Origin: Ahrensia marina
GTDB lineage: Bacteria; Pseudomonadota; Alphaproteobacteria; Rhizobiales; Rhizobiaceae
Direction: 5' to 3'
Length of the DNA: 64,000 nucleotides
Assembly: GCF_001293565.1 (NCBI RefSeq)
Contig: NZ_JXMU01000002.1
Span: 1-64,000 of the forward strand
In this document: piece by piece, positions 9,500-18,404 of the stretch
Layout of the letters: each line of letters begins with the position of its first letter
Position numbering within the stretch: the first letter of the stretch is position 1
Made by a program: the position numbers and the translations under genes
The notes under the pieces: generated by a model
Told to the model about the DNA's origin: nothing
Databases searched by the model: none
What the model saw: only the letters and a program-made list of their open reading frames with translations

Positions 9500-9709
9500 T
9501 TAAGCTGCGCTTAAATTACCTGCTGCTTGTTTACCGGACCGCTCGTCCTGAACCAGCTCAAAATTGACCTTTTGTCCTTCGGTCAAAGACTGCATGCCCG
9601 CCTGCTGGACTGCACTGATATGTACGAATACATCATTGCTTCCATCATCAGGTTCGATAAAGCCATAACCTTTTGTCGTGTTGAACCATTTAACTGTGCC
9701 GCTTGCCAT
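9500..9709 (-). CDS. cspA: Cold-shock protein, CspA family
   Basis: The 69-residue protein is a single cold-shock domain that binds single-stranded RNA or DNA. It shows both RNA-binding motifs: KGYGFI (RNP1-type, about 13-18) and DVFVHIS (RNP2-type, about 26-32). GGAGAGGA precedes the ATG by seven bases. A 16-base perfect palindrome lies just upstream of that site in the leader. The next gene, on the other strand, is an RNA helicase, and the two may be co-used in cold adaptation (inference). Confidence 0.93.
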   Translation of the reverse strand: MASGTVKWFNTTKGYGFIEPDDGSNDVFVHISAVQQAGMQSLTEGQKVNFELVQDERSGKQAAGNLSAA

Positions 9710-9729
9710 CAGAAATCCTCTCCAAATTT

Positions 9730-9745
9730 CGCAAACCGGTTTGCG
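9730..9745 (-). promoter_or_regulatory. Perfect 16-bp palindrome in the cspA leader
   Basis: CGCAAACC followed directly by GGTTTGCG is a perfect palindrome. It lies seven bases upstream of the cspA ribosome-binding site (9716-9723). As RNA it could form a hairpin next to the ribosome-binding site; as DNA it could be an operator. Temperature-sensitive leader structure is known for cspA-type genes, but this element is only inferred from symmetry. Confidence 0.4.
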
Positions 9746-10242
9746 GTAAAAATGCCGCGCTCATCGATGCATTGGAAGGGAGCTATGCGTGTTCCACTTG
9801 TGTGAAATTCTTAGGCTATATCTATTCCGTCACACGATATAGACCCAAGATTAGCCATATAATTTGAGCCGTTACAAGGGGGTTGCATTTTAGGTAATGA
9901 AATCGTGATCTACCTGCCATGCAATCATCAAGCTTGACTTTGGCTAATTGGCACCCGATATAGCGCCTATTGGTAGTTGCCGCGTGAGCAACGCTTTTTA
10001 GATAAGCTAACGAAAAATTCGAATTAATCGTGCCAATTTTACACCGGATCTGATCAGACCGGAATTTAAAAAATCAAGTTCCCATTTCACGCGGGGTTCT
10101 GACGGGCGAGCGGCGATTGGACATTCGGTCCACTGGTGAGCTATTTCCCGCAACCGCAAGAGACTGTATGGGCGCTTTTTATGTTCATACTTTCTGACTG
10201 TATTCGGCCATATTTGTGCGCCGATATGAAAGGTATGTCATT
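9746..10242. other. Gene-free divergent region between cspA and the RhlE-type helicase gene
   Basis: About 500 bases hold no credible open frame on either strand. The region must contain the two divergent promoters and probably long untranslated leaders. It includes a near-palindrome CCGGATCTGATCAGACCGG (about 10043-10061) and a short hairpin around GGACATTCGGTCC (about 10117-10130). I could not match either to a known RNA family. Confidence 0.5.
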
Positions 10243-11661
10243 TTGACAGACGAACACACAACGACGTTTGAAGAGCTTGGTCTCTCACCGTCTATTACAA
10301 AAACACTCGGCCAGCTTGGTTATGATACACCCACACCAATTCAGGAACAGTGTATTCCGCTCATTCTCAAAGGCCATGATATTATGGGGTTGGCGCAAAC
10401 AGGCACAGGTAAAACTGCCGCCTTTGGCTTGCCTCTTATTGAAAACCTGATTTCTGTCGGTAAAAAACCGGAACCCAAAACATGCCGTGCGCTTATTCTG
10501 GCACCGACACGTGAACTGGCAAATCAAATTAACGCAAATTTGCGTGCCTATGTGCGTCACTCACATTTGCGCGTGCAGGTTGTTGTTGGCGGTGCGTCGA
10601 TCAATGTTCAGGCGCGTAACCTTGCGCCGGGGTGTGATATTCTGGTTGCAACGCCGGGCCGGTTGCTAGACCTGATCGAGCGCAAAGCTGTCAGCCTCAA
10701 CCATGTTAAATATCTCGTTCTTGATGAAGCCGACCAGATGCTTGATCTGGGCTTTATTGTGCCGCTGAAGAAAATAGCAAAAATGCTTGCGGTGCCGCGC
10801 ACAACACTTCTGTTTTCTGCAACGATGCCAAAACAGATCAATGATCTGGCAGGTGCCTATTTGAATGATCCGGTGCGCGTGCAGGTTTCCCCTCCAGGAA
10901 AAGCTGCCGATAAGATAACCCAATCTGTGCACCATATTTCAAACCGCTCTAAAGCCGATTTGCTCAAAGAGTTGCTGACAGCAAAAGGCGAGGGGCTATC
11001 ACTCGTTTTTGCGCGTACAAAGCACGGTGCCGAAAAGCTAAAGCGTCATTTGGTCGAGCGTGGTTTTGAAGCAGAAAGTATTCACGGCAACAAAAGCCAA
11101 AACCAGCGCGAACGGGCGATTAAAGCCTTCAAGGCTGGGAAAGCGCAAATTCTGGTCGCGACCGATGTTGCCGCACGGGGCATCGACATTTCTGGCGTAA
11201 CACATGTTTTCAACTATGATTTGCCGGAAGTTGCGGAAGCTTATGTGCACCGGATAGGGCGTACTGCACGCGCAGGCGCTGAAGGCCAAGCCGTCGCATT
11301 TTGTTCGCCGGATGAAATTCACCTTTTGCAGGCCATTGAAAAATTGATGGCCATTAAAATCACTGTTGCCAGTGGAGAAGCGCCGCCGGCAGGTTATAAA
11401 CCTGAAAAGAAAACACGTGGCGGAGCACCTAAAGGACAGGGGCGCAAACGCTCAGGTGGCGGACAAGGACACCGCGGGCGCCGCAGTGTTGCAGAACTTG
11501 GTTCACCTAAAAAAGATGGCAAACAGGGCGCAGGTGACGGCCAGCCAAAAGCCAAGAACAAAAAGCGGGCAAGGCAGGGCAAACGGTTTAAAGTTGCCGA
11601 TCCAAATGGTGGCCCATCACGTTGGGCACGCGGCGAGAAGCGCAAAAGCAAAGTCGCCTGA
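10243..11661 (+). CDS. rhlE: DEAD-box RNA helicase, RhlE-like
   Basis: The 472-residue ATP-dependent RNA helicase probably works in ribosome assembly or mRNA turnover. Motifs in order: Q motif TPIQ (about 31-34), AQTGTGKT (51-58), PTRELA (88-93), TPGR (137-140), DEAD (161-164), SAT (192-194), and HRIGRTAR near 338. From about residue 390 the tail is rich in Lys, Arg, Gly and Gln, as in RhlE proteins, where it adds RNA binding. I chose TTG at 10243 because GAAAGG lies nine bases upstream; an in-frame GTG at 10216 is the alternative. The long upstream region and the neighbouring cspA suggest cold induction, which is inference. Confidence 0.9.
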   Translation: MTDEHTTTFEELGLSPSITKTLGQLGYDTPTPIQEQCIPLILKGHDIMGLAQTGTGKTAAFGLPLIENLISVGKKPEPKTCRALILAPTRELANQINANLRAYVRHSHLRVQVVVGGASINVQARNLAPGCDILVATPGRLLDLIERKAVSLNHVKYLVLDEADQMLDLGFIVPLKKIAKMLAVPRTTLLFSATMPKQINDLAGAYLNDPVRVQVSPPGKAADKITQSVHHISNRSKADLLKELLTAKGEGLSLVFARTKHGAEKLKRHLVERGFEAESIHGNKSQNQRERAIKAFKAGKAQILVATDVAARGIDISGVTHVFNYDLPEVAEAYVHRIGRTARAGAEGQAVAFCSPDEIHLLQAIEKLMAIKITVASGEAPPAGYKPEKKTRGGAPKGQGRKRSGGGQGHRGRRSVAELGSPKKDGKQGAGDGQPKAKNKKRARQGKRFKVADPNGGPSRWARGEKRKSKVA

Positions 11662-11685
11662 CTTTAACTCTTAACAGTAAAGAAA

Positions 11686-11717
11686 AAACCCGGAAGCCGA
11701 TTTGGCTCCGGGGTTTT
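11686..11717. terminator. Intrinsic terminator between converging genes
   Basis: The arms AAACCCGGAAGCC and GGCTCCGGGGTTT pair with one bulge around a five-base loop. TTTTC follows on the plus strand and an A-rich run precedes it, giving a T-run on the minus strand. It should end both the helicase mRNA and the converging CbiM-like mRNA. Confidence 0.8.
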
Positions 11718-11738
11718 CATTTTAGTATAAGTAACGGT

Positions 11739-12413
11739 TTAAGCTGCTTGGCCTAAGCGCTTTGTCAGGAAAGGCGTTGCATCCTTTCCTTTGAAGGATT
11801 TTGCGGCAGCCAAAACGGCCAGATCAACAAATGGTTCGATGACAACGACGAGCATGTAGGCAGCGCCAAATGAGGCAACAGACGAGATAACGCCAAAGCC
11901 TTGGCCGTAAATAGCCCAGAACGCAACCCAGGCGACGATACCGGCCTGATAAGCCGTTGATAGCATGAATGCCTGTTTATAGGTGATGTCCACATATGCG
12001 GTTTTAGGCGCAATGATTTTCTTGGCAAGCGCACTGATCGCAAAGAGCGGTACAAGCAATGTTGTTACGTTGACAGTATACATCGGCAGATCACTTGGCG
12101 CGAAAAACATGCCTTGAATGAGCAGTCCCAAGGCAAGACCAATCGCTGCTGGACCAGTGCCGAGCATAAGCAATATTGTCGATCCGAGAATGAAGTGTAC
12201 TTCTGAAACGCCAACAGCAAAATGTGGCAGTACTTCAAAGAAAATAAAGACGGCAAGCGTAGCAATTACAGAGCGCACGACGAGGCCGGCAACACCGCCA
12301 TCATTTTTGATCGCGTCCCATGCGAATTTAAGTCCAACACCGGCAGCCGCAGCGGCTGTCGCGTAGGAAAGAGACATTTTTACTGCGTCAACGACGCCTG
12401 GTTCAATATGCAT
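11739..12413 (-). CDS. CbiM-like cobalt/ECF transporter permease
   Basis: The 224-residue membrane protein starts MHIEPGVV, like CbiM/NikM permeases, in which an N-terminal Met-His forms part of the metal site. Five to six hydrophobic helices follow. CbiM works with CbiN, CbiQ and CbiO to import Co2+ for cobalamin synthesis; those genes are not in this window. The gene lies directly behind a cobalamin riboswitch, which supports a cobalt or B12 role. I chose the ATG at 12413 because AAGGA lies seven bases upstream; the open frame extends six codons further. The family is moderately sure, since the sequence is more divergent than classic CbiM. Confidence 0.72.
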   Translation of the reverse strand: MHIEPGVVDAVKMSLSYATAAAAAGVGLKFAWDAIKNDGGVAGLVVRSVIATLAVFIFFEVLPHFAVGVSEVHFILGSTILLMLGTGPAAIGLALGLLIQGMFFAPSDLPMYTVNVTTLLVPLFAISALAKKIIAPKTAYVDITYKQAFMLSTAYQAGIVAWVAFWAIYGQGFGVISSVASFGAAYMLVVVIEPFVDLAVLAAAKSFKGKDATPFLTKRLGQAA

Positions 12414-12456
12414 TTTCGTATCCTTCTGCACCCATCGTGCAAGTTAGTTTCACTAT

Positions 12457-12643
12457 ATCAGGCAGGTCTCCTGACTCACGCTTCTCTGCTTGTTGCCGCC
12501 TTCCCAAGCTTTTGCTTAGTGGCATTGTGGCAGCAAGCTCCACGTTCACAGTTGCGAGGGCAGTTACGGATCAGGCCCGCATTGGGTCGTCCCTACCGTA
12601 TTCCCTTTTAATCCCCTTGGGCTTTGCCGTTCGGGAACCTGAT
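12457..12643 (-). ncRNA. Cobalamin (adenosylcobalamin) riboswitch
   Basis: Read on the minus strand, the leader of the CbiM-like gene carries the hallmarks of the B12 aptamer. The B12 box GTCAGGAGACCTGCC lies at 12461-12475. Upstream are GCCACTAAG, a purine-rich AAAAGGGAA followed by a CGGT element, and GCAACTGT. Six bases at each end (ATCAGG at 12643-12638, CCTGAT at 12462-12457) close the P1 stem. About 45 bases separate it from the ATG, room for translational control by sequestering AAGGA. High cobalamin should lower expression of the transporter gene. Confidence 0.93.
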
Positions 12644-12722
12644 TGGATAACATTATTCATAGAAACGGCTTTTAACAATTGTCGTTCTGAGACATTCCTT
12701 TGCTAAATACGCCATTCATAAA

Positions 12723-12757
12723 AAAGCCCCGCGAGCAATTTTTGCTGGCGGGGCTTT
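12723..12757 (-). terminator. Intrinsic terminator of the fadB-type gene
   Basis: AAAGCCCCGC (12723-12732) pairs with GCGGGGCTTT (12748-12757), and an inner AGCA/TGCT adds to the stem. On the minus strand the stem is followed by a run of T. It lies 19 bases past the stop of the beta-oxidation operon and separates it from the riboswitch promoter. Confidence 0.88.
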
Positions 12758-12775
12758 CATTGGATGTTCTGTTAA

Positions 12776-14998
12776 TCAGGCAGCTTGATCTGACTTGTCT
12801 GCATAAGGGTCAAACCGCGAGTAAAAAGTCTCGCCGTTTTTCGCCATGTCGTTAAGCAGTTTCGGCACTTTAAATTGGGCGCCATACTTCTTTTGCAGTT
12901 TCTTGGATGCGGCAACAAAGTTGTCGACACCCATGCCGTCAATATAAGACAGGGTTCCGCCTGTATATGGTGCAAACCCAAATGCTAGGATTGATCCTAC
13001 ATCAGCCTCGCGCGGGTCTGTCACAATGCCTTCGCCCATCACGCGCGCCGCTTCCAATGCGATAACGACAAGAAAGCGCTGTTTCAGCTCTTCAAAGTCA
13101 ATGTCATCGGCATTTTGCTGCGGGTAAAGTGTTTTGAGTTCGGGCCACAGATGCTTTTTGGCAGGTTTTTCAGGGTAGTCGTAAAATCCTTTACCGTTTT
13201 TACGGCCATGGCGTCCATGTGTATCGACCATCGTATTTACAAGTTCGATGTGACGCGGATCAACCGCGTTCTCGCCAAGGTCTTTAACGGTCTGGTTGAG
13301 AATTTTTTGGCTCAGATCAATCGCCGTTTCGTCATTCAGCGCGAGCGGACCGATCGGCATACCAGCCATTTTGGCGGCATTTTCGATCATTGCCGGTGGT
13401 ACGCCTTCGGCCAGCATATTGTAGGCTTCAGACATATACTTCAACACGCAACGGTTGACGTAGAAGCCGCGCGTATCGTTGACAACGATGGGCGTTTTCT
13501 TGATCGCACGAACAAAATCTACCGCAACGGCCAGCGCTTTGTCGCCGGTTTTCTTACCCATAATGATTTCGACAAGCATCATTTTGTCGACAGGTGAGAA
13601 GAAATGAATTCCGATAAAGTTTTTAGCGCGTTTTGAGTTTTTCGCTAGATCGGTGATCGGTATAGTGGATGTGTTGGAGGCAAAGATTGCGGTAGACTTG
13701 ATTACTTCTTCGGCAGATTCCGTTGCAGCTTTCTTAACTGAAGAATCTTCAAATACGGCTTCAACAACGAGGTCACAGCCATCAAAGTCAGCATAATCTG
13801 CTGTTGGCGTGATAAGCGATAGAAGCTGGTCTTTCTGCTCCTGTGTCGCGCGGCCCTTCTGCATGGCCTTTGTCATTAAGTCTTCAGAATGGGCCTTGCC
13901 TTTTTCCGCGGCTTCCGTGTTGCGATCCAGAAGCACAACCGGAATACCGGCTTTGGCTGTAACATAAGCGATGCCTGCGCCCATAAAGCCGGCACCAAGA
14001 ATACCGATCTTTTTGAACTTGGTCTCAGGCACATCGTTAGGGCGGCGTGCGCCCTTGTTCAGCTCTTGCATGGAAACAAACAGCGAGCGGATCATCATGC
14101 CTGCTTCTGTTGTTTGCAGAATTTGCGTGAAGTAACGCTGCTCGATTTTTAGAGCCAGATCAAACGGTACGAGAAGCCCTTCATAAACACATTTCAGGAT
14201 CGCTTGAGCGCCCGGATAGTTCATGTTGGTTTCGCGGCGTAAAATAGCAGAAGCCGCAGGCCAAAGCTGTGCACCGGCAGGTGTATAAACTTTGCCGCCC
14301 GGAAGCTTGAAGCCTTTTTCATCCCATGGTTGAACCGGCTTAAGGCCATCAATGATCATTTGTTTTGCGGCGGAAATAAGCTCTTCTGCCGGAACAACCT
14401 GATGCAGAAGCCCCATTGCCTTGGCACGTGATGGTTTCAAGTTTTGACCTGTGGTCATCATCTGAAGCGCATCTTGTGCGTTCACCAAACGCGGAACGCG
14501 CTGCGTACCGCCAGCGCCGGGGAAGATGCCGATTTTCACTTCCGGCAATGCCAGTTTAACTTTGGGCGAGTCGGCTGCAACACGGCCATGACATGCGAGT
14601 GAAAGCTCAAGCGCTCCACCCATGCAAACGCCATTGATGGCTGAAACCCATGGCTTGCCGCAAGTTTCAAGCTTGCGGAAAATCTGGCTCATAGCACCGG
14701 CGCGATCAAACAGCTTTTGCGTGCCTGCTTCTTTGTCGCCGCTCGCTTTGGCTTCCTGTATCGTGTCAAACATTTGTTTGAGCAGGGTAATATCCGCACC
14801 GCCGGAAAAAGAACCATCCTTGCCGGATGTGAAAACCGCGCCTCGGATACCATCATCGCCAGTGACCTGATCAACGATTTTGTCCAGTTCGATCATCACC
14901 TCTTCGGTGAAGACGTTCAAAGACTTGTCAGGCATATTCCATGTTACGAGTGCAATGCTGTCTGCATCCGTTTCGACTGTGAAATTCTTGTAAGTCAT
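12776..14998 (-). CDS. fadB: Enoyl-CoA hydratase / 3-hydroxyacyl-CoA dehydrogenase (FadB/FadJ type)
   Basis: The 740-residue multifunctional enzyme performs the hydration and dehydrogenation steps of fatty acid beta-oxidation. Residues 1 to about 200 form the crotonase domain, with GGADITLLKQM and the oxyanion-hole GGALELSLACHG segment. From about 330 the Rossmann domain starts at GILGAGFMGAGIAYV, with the catalytic region around IHFFSPVDKMMLVEII. A C-terminal dehydrogenase domain closes the protein. It lies 17 bases downstream of the thiolase gene in the same operon, so the two probably form the trifunctional complex. Confidence 0.93.
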   Translation of the reverse strand: MTYKNFTVETDADSIALVTWNMPDKSLNVFTEEVMIELDKIVDQVTGDDGIRGAVFTSGKDGSFSGGADITLLKQMFDTIQEAKASGDKEAGTQKLFDRAGAMSQIFRKLETCGKPWVSAINGVCMGGALELSLACHGRVAADSPKVKLALPEVKIGIFPGAGGTQRVPRLVNAQDALQMMTTGQNLKPSRAKAMGLLHQVVPAEELISAAKQMIIDGLKPVQPWDEKGFKLPGGKVYTPAGAQLWPAASAILRRETNMNYPGAQAILKCVYEGLLVPFDLALKIEQRYFTQILQTTEAGMMIRSLFVSMQELNKGARRPNDVPETKFKKIGILGAGFMGAGIAYVTAKAGIPVVLLDRNTEAAEKGKAHSEDLMTKAMQKGRATQEQKDQLLSLITPTADYADFDGCDLVVEAVFEDSSVKKAATESAEEVIKSTAIFASNTSTIPITDLAKNSKRAKNFIGIHFFSPVDKMMLVEIIMGKKTGDKALAVAVDFVRAIKKTPIVVNDTRGFYVNRCVLKYMSEAYNMLAEGVPPAMIENAAKMAGMPIGPLALNDETAIDLSQKILNQTVKDLGENAVDPRHIELVNTMVDTHGRHGRKNGKGFYDYPEKPAKKHLWPELKTLYPQQNADDIDFEELKQRFLVVIALEAARVMGEGIVTDPREADVGSILAFGFAPYTGGTLSYIDGMGVDNFVAASKKLQKKYGAQFKVPKLLNDMAKNGETFYSRFDPYADKSDQAA

Positions 14999-15015
14999 AA
15001 TATCTCTCCCAGCCC

Positions 15016-16224
15016 TTAAACGCGTTCAATTATTGTTGCAGTGCCCATGCCGGCACCGATACACAAAGTTACGAGCGCTGTGTTTTTGTCGCGGCGTTCC
15101 ATCTCGTCCAGAACTGTACCGAGAATCATCGCACCTGTTGCGCCAAGCGGGTGGCCCATGGCAATCGCACCGCCTGCAACATTGATTTTGCTGTGGTCGA
15201 TTTCAAACGCCTGCATGTAGCGAAGAACAACCGCGGCAAACGCTTCGTTAAGCTCAAACAAATCAATATCATCGATGGTCATCTTGGCTTTTTTCAAAAG
15301 CTTTTCGGTCACATCAACCGGACCTGTAAGCATCAATGTCGGATCAGAACCGATATTGGCGAAAGCCTTGATTTTCGCGCGCGGTGCTTTGCCGATCATT
15401 TTGGCAGCTTTTTTCGAACCAAGAAGTACGCCTGCAGCGCCGTCAACAATGCCTGACGAGTTGCCCGCATGGTGGACATAATTGATACGCTCCACTTCGG
15501 GGTGGCCCGCAATACCGACAGCTTCAAAACCGCCCATTTCACCGGGCATCACAAAGCTGGGGTTAAGCTGGCCGAGTGACTGCATGTCTGTGCCCGGGCG
15601 CATATGTTCGTCCGTTGCCAAAATGGTCAGGCCGTTCTGGTCTTTAACCGGAATAACAGAGTTCTTGAAATGGCCTTTTTCCCAGCTCTCCGCAGAACGC
15701 TTTTGGCTTTCCACCGCATAGGAATCCACATCATCGCGGCTAAAGCCGTATTTTGTCGCAATTAAATCTGCTGATACACCTTGCGGCATGAAATAGGCAG
15801 GCATGTTGACCGACGGGTCCATATACCATGCGCCGCCTGATGCGCCCATGCCAACACGTGACATGCTTTCTACGCCGCCGGCAATAACGATGTCGTCGGC
15901 GCCTTGCGCAATTTTAGCAGCGCCAAAGTTTACGGCATCAAGGCCGGATGCACAAAAGCGGTTGATCTGCATGCCCGGTGCTTCTGTTGCGTAACCGGCT
16001 TCAAAGACAGATGCACGGGCTATATCACCGCCCGCCTCATATACCGGATCAACACAGCCAAAGATCACGTCATCGACTTTAGATGTATCGAGTTCATTGC
16101 GGTCTCTGAGCGCCTCAAGAACCTTTGCGCCAAGGCGCGGTGTTGGCACTTCGTGCAATGAGCCGTCTTTTTTTCCGCGACCGCGTGGTGTGCGCACGGC
16201 GTCATAAATAAAGGCATCAGCCAT
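15016..16224 (-). CDS. fadA: Acetyl-CoA acyltransferase (thiolase)
   Basis: The 402-residue thiolase cleaves 3-ketoacyl-CoA to acetyl-CoA and a shortened acyl-CoA. The nucleophile Cys91 lies in NRFCASGLDAV. GGAIAMGHPLGATGA carries the catalytic His, and LCIGAGMGTA carries the second Cys near the C-terminus. It is followed by the FadB-type gene and preceded by the acyl-CoA dehydrogenase gene, so together they cover the four beta-oxidation steps. Acetoacetyl-CoA activity toward ketone bodies or PHB is possible, but the context favours beta-oxidation. Confidence 0.93.
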   Translation of the reverse strand: MADAFIYDAVRTPRGRGKKDGSLHEVPTPRLGAKVLEALRDRNELDTSKVDDVIFGCVDPVYEAGGDIARASVFEAGYATEAPGMQINRFCASGLDAVNFGAAKIAQGADDIVIAGGVESMSRVGMGASGGAWYMDPSVNMPAYFMPQGVSADLIATKYGFSRDDVDSYAVESQKRSAESWEKGHFKNSVIPVKDQNGLTILATDEHMRPGTDMQSLGQLNPSFVMPGEMGGFEAVGIAGHPEVERINYVHHAGNSSGIVDGAAGVLLGSKKAAKMIGKAPRAKIKAFANIGSDPTLMLTGPVDVTEKLLKKAKMTIDDIDLFELNEAFAAVVLRYMQAFEIDHSKINVAGGAIAMGHPLGATGAMILGTVLDEMERRDKNTALVTLCIGAGMGTATIIERV

Positions 16225-16278
16225 ATGATTTCTCCCGTTTGCCTGCTTCCCGCAGGGCTTGTGATCGAAAACTGTAAA

Positions 16279-16297
16279 GGCGGGAGTATATCCCGCC
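16279..16297 (-). repeat. Intercistronic hairpin between acyl-CoA dehydrogenase and thiolase genes
   Basis: GGCGGGA (16279-16285) and TCCCGCC (16291-16297) form a perfect seven-pair stem with a GTATA loop. The T-run after it on the minus strand is poor (CTTTACAGTTTT). It may slow RNA decay, cause partial termination, or be neutral. Confidence 0.55.
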
Positions 16298-16311
16298 TGA
16301 ATTAGTCGTGC

Positions 16312-18105
16312 TTAAAATGCGTCTTCCGGTATCGCCATCATGCTGTCAGCGCCGGTCGATATACGCGCGAGGTGAGCCGATGTTTCCGGCATTACCCGCT
16401 CAAAGAAGAAGCGCGATGTCGCAATCTTATTGTCGAAATATTGCTTGTCGCCTGCACCTTCTGCAAGCTTTTCCTGCGCCGCTTTTGTCTGCAGTGCCCA
16501 CATGTAACCAAGCGCAACCAAGCCAAACAAGTGCATGTAATCGTGAGAGCCGGCACCTGCATTTTCAGGCTTTGCCATTGCATTTTGTACAAACCACATT
16601 GTGGCTGCCTGCAAATCATTCAGACCTTTTTTGAGGTGCTTGGTAAAGAATGTCAGTTCTTCATTCTCGCGGTTATCCTGGCAGAAATCACCAACTTCTT
16701 TAAAGAACGCCTGAACAGCGCGTCCGCCATTCATACCAAGTTTACGGCCCACCAAATCAAGTGCCTGAATGCCGTTGGCACCTTCATAGATCATGGCGAT
16801 ACGGGCATCACGCACATATTGGCTCATGCCCCATTCTTCAATGTAGCCGTGGCCGCCATACATTTGCTGCGCCATGACAGCGTGGTCGAAGCCTTTGTCT
16901 GTCAGAACACCTTTGATAACAGGTGTCAGCAACCCCATCATTTCTTCATTAAGTGCTGCATCGTCTTTGTCTTCGGAGCGGTGCGCTATATCTGATTTCA
17001 GTGCTGCCCAGAGGATAAATGCGCGTCCTGCCTCGTTAAACGAGCGGATTGTCATCAGGTTACGGCGCACATCCGGGTGAACAATAATCGGGTCGGCTTT
17101 TTTATCTTCGTGTTTTGCACCGGACAGTGAGCGTCCCTGAATACGCTCTTTAGCGTAGGTAACAGCGTTCTGGTAAGCAACTTCGGAAATGGCCAAGCCT
17201 TGAAGCCCAACGCCCAAACGCGCTTCATTCATCATGATAAACATGGCCTTCAGGCCCTTGTTTTCTTCGCCAACAAGTGTGCCAACAGCATCATCATAAT
17301 TCATCACACAGGTGGAGTTGCCGTGGATACCCATTTTTTCTTCAATGGAACCACATGAAACACCATTGGCATCACCAACAGAACCGTCGTCATTGACTGC
17401 AAATTTGGGAACGATGAAAAGCGAGATACCTTTAACGCCCTCCGGTGCGCCTTCAATACGGGCAAGAACCAGGTGGATGATGTTGTCGCTCATATCATGC
17501 TCACCGGCCGAGATAAAAATCTTCTGACCTGTGATTTTATAAGTACCGTCACCTTGTGGAACAGCTTTCGTGCGAAGCAGGCCAAGATCCGTGCCGCAAT
17601 GCGGTTCGGTCAGGTTCATTGTGCCGGTCCAAATCCCTTCAACCATGTTTGGCAGATAGGTTTGCTTTTGCTCGTCCGTGCCATGCACATGAATAGCCGC
17701 CATCGCGCCTTGAGTAAGACCGGGATACATCGCAAATGCCATATTCGCTGATGACAAATATTCGCTCACAGCCGTGTGGAGTACATATGGAAGGCCCTGG
17801 CCGCCATATTCAGGGTCAAAACCGAGCCCCATCCATCCGCCTTCTTTGTATTTTTCAAAGCCTTCTTTGAAGCCCTTTGGCGTTGTTACGCTACCATCAT
17901 CATGGCGAACGCAACCTTCTTGGTCGCCGACTTGGTTAAGCGGAAAGAACACTTCCTCGGCGACGCGGCCCGCTTCGCGCAAAACAGCTTCCACAATGTC
18001 GGGGGATGCGTCGGCAAAGCCGGGCAGATTGTTAAAACGTTCATATTTAAGAACGTCATTTAAGATAAACAGGGTATCATCAATAGGTGCGCTGTAGCTC
18101 GGCAT
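16312..18105 (-). CDS. Acyl-CoA dehydrogenase with C-terminal domain
   Basis: The 597-residue FAD enzyme catalyses the first oxidation of acyl-CoA in beta-oxidation. It has the acyl-CoA dehydrogenase N-terminal, middle and C-terminal domains, with [11 protein letters not shown] (about 166-176) at the middle domain. [23 protein letters not shown] near 420 is the conserved C-terminal flavoprotein region. An extra C-terminal domain (about 470-597) places it with the long subfamily. It heads the fad operon. A 30-base palindrome lies about 70 bases upstream of the ATG and a MerR gene follows further upstream, suggesting control by acyl-CoA-type signals. Confidence 0.9.
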   Translation of the reverse strand: MPSYSAPIDDTLFILNDVLKYERFNNLPGFADASPDIVEAVLREAGRVAEEVFFPLNQVGDQEGCVRHDDGSVTTPKGFKEGFEKYKEGGWMGLGFDPEYGGQGLPYVLHTAVSEYLSSANMAFAMYPGLTQGAMAAIHVHGTDEQKQTYLPNMVEGIWTGTMNLTEPHCGTDLGLLRTKAVPQGDGTYKITGQKIFISAGEHDMSDNIIHLVLARIEGAPEGVKGISLFIVPKFAVNDDGSVGDANGVSCGSIEEKMGIHGNSTCVMNYDDAVGTLVGEENKGLKAMFIMMNEARLGVGLQGLAISEVAYQNAVTYAKERIQGRSLSGAKHEDKKADPIIVHPDVRRNLMTIRSFNEAGRAFILWAALKSDIAHRSEDKDDAALNEEMMGLLTPVIKGVLTDKGFDHAVMAQQMYGGHGYIEEWGMSQYVRDARIAMIYEGANGIQALDLVGRKLGMNGGRAVQAFFKEVGDFCQDNRENEELTFFTKHLKKGLNDLQAATMWFVQNAMAKPENAGAGSHDYMHLFGLVALGYMWALQTKAAQEKLAEGAGDKQYFDNKIATSRFFFERVMPETSAHLARISTGADSMMAIPEDAF

Positions 18106-18173
18106 GTTTCCTCCAACAATGGGCTAGTGCCTAAAATTCAATGTCTGAATTCTAATTTCGACGCCTAATAGCA

Positions 18174-18203
18174 AATTTTGACGTTTGCGTAAACGTCAAA
18201 ATT
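18174..18203. promoter_or_regulatory. Palindromic operator upstream of the beta-oxidation operon
   Basis: Two perfect 13-base arms, AATTTTGACGTTT (18174-18186) and AAACGTCAAAATT (18191-18203), flank a GCGT spacer. The core GACGTTTGCGTAAACGTC resembles LiuR-type MerR sites known from branched-chain and fatty-acid catabolism regulons (from memory). It lies 69 bases from the acyl-CoA dehydrogenase start, and a MerR gene is encoded next to it. I infer that the neighbouring MerR protein binds here. Confidence 0.75.
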
Positions 18204-18286
18204 GAGGTGTGTAGATCATTGTACATAAAAGTGATGCGTAAAAAGATAATGACGAGCTTTTGGGCAAACTGAAAGAGTTGATAAAA

Positions 18287-18314
18287 AAACGCAGCACATT
18301 GCTATGCTGCGTTT
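18287..18314 (-). terminator. Intrinsic terminator of the MerR gene
   Basis: AAACGCAGCA (18287-18296) pairs perfectly with TGCTGCGTTT (18305-18314) around an eight-base loop. A run of seven A before the stem gives a T-run on the minus strand. It separates the MerR gene from the fad promoter. Confidence 0.85.
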
Positions 18315-18404
18315 CTAGTGTAATGGTGGTCGGTGTATAAATTGTGATCTGCGAACACTGTTGGCAGAAAATTTATGGCCACAACCACATTGTTTTGCCT
18401 GCGC

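Noticed and set aside
10117-10190. Possible small RNA with hairpin upstream of the RhlE-type gene
   Set aside because: It does not match 6S, SRP or tmRNA features I can recall, and no promoter or terminator frames it.
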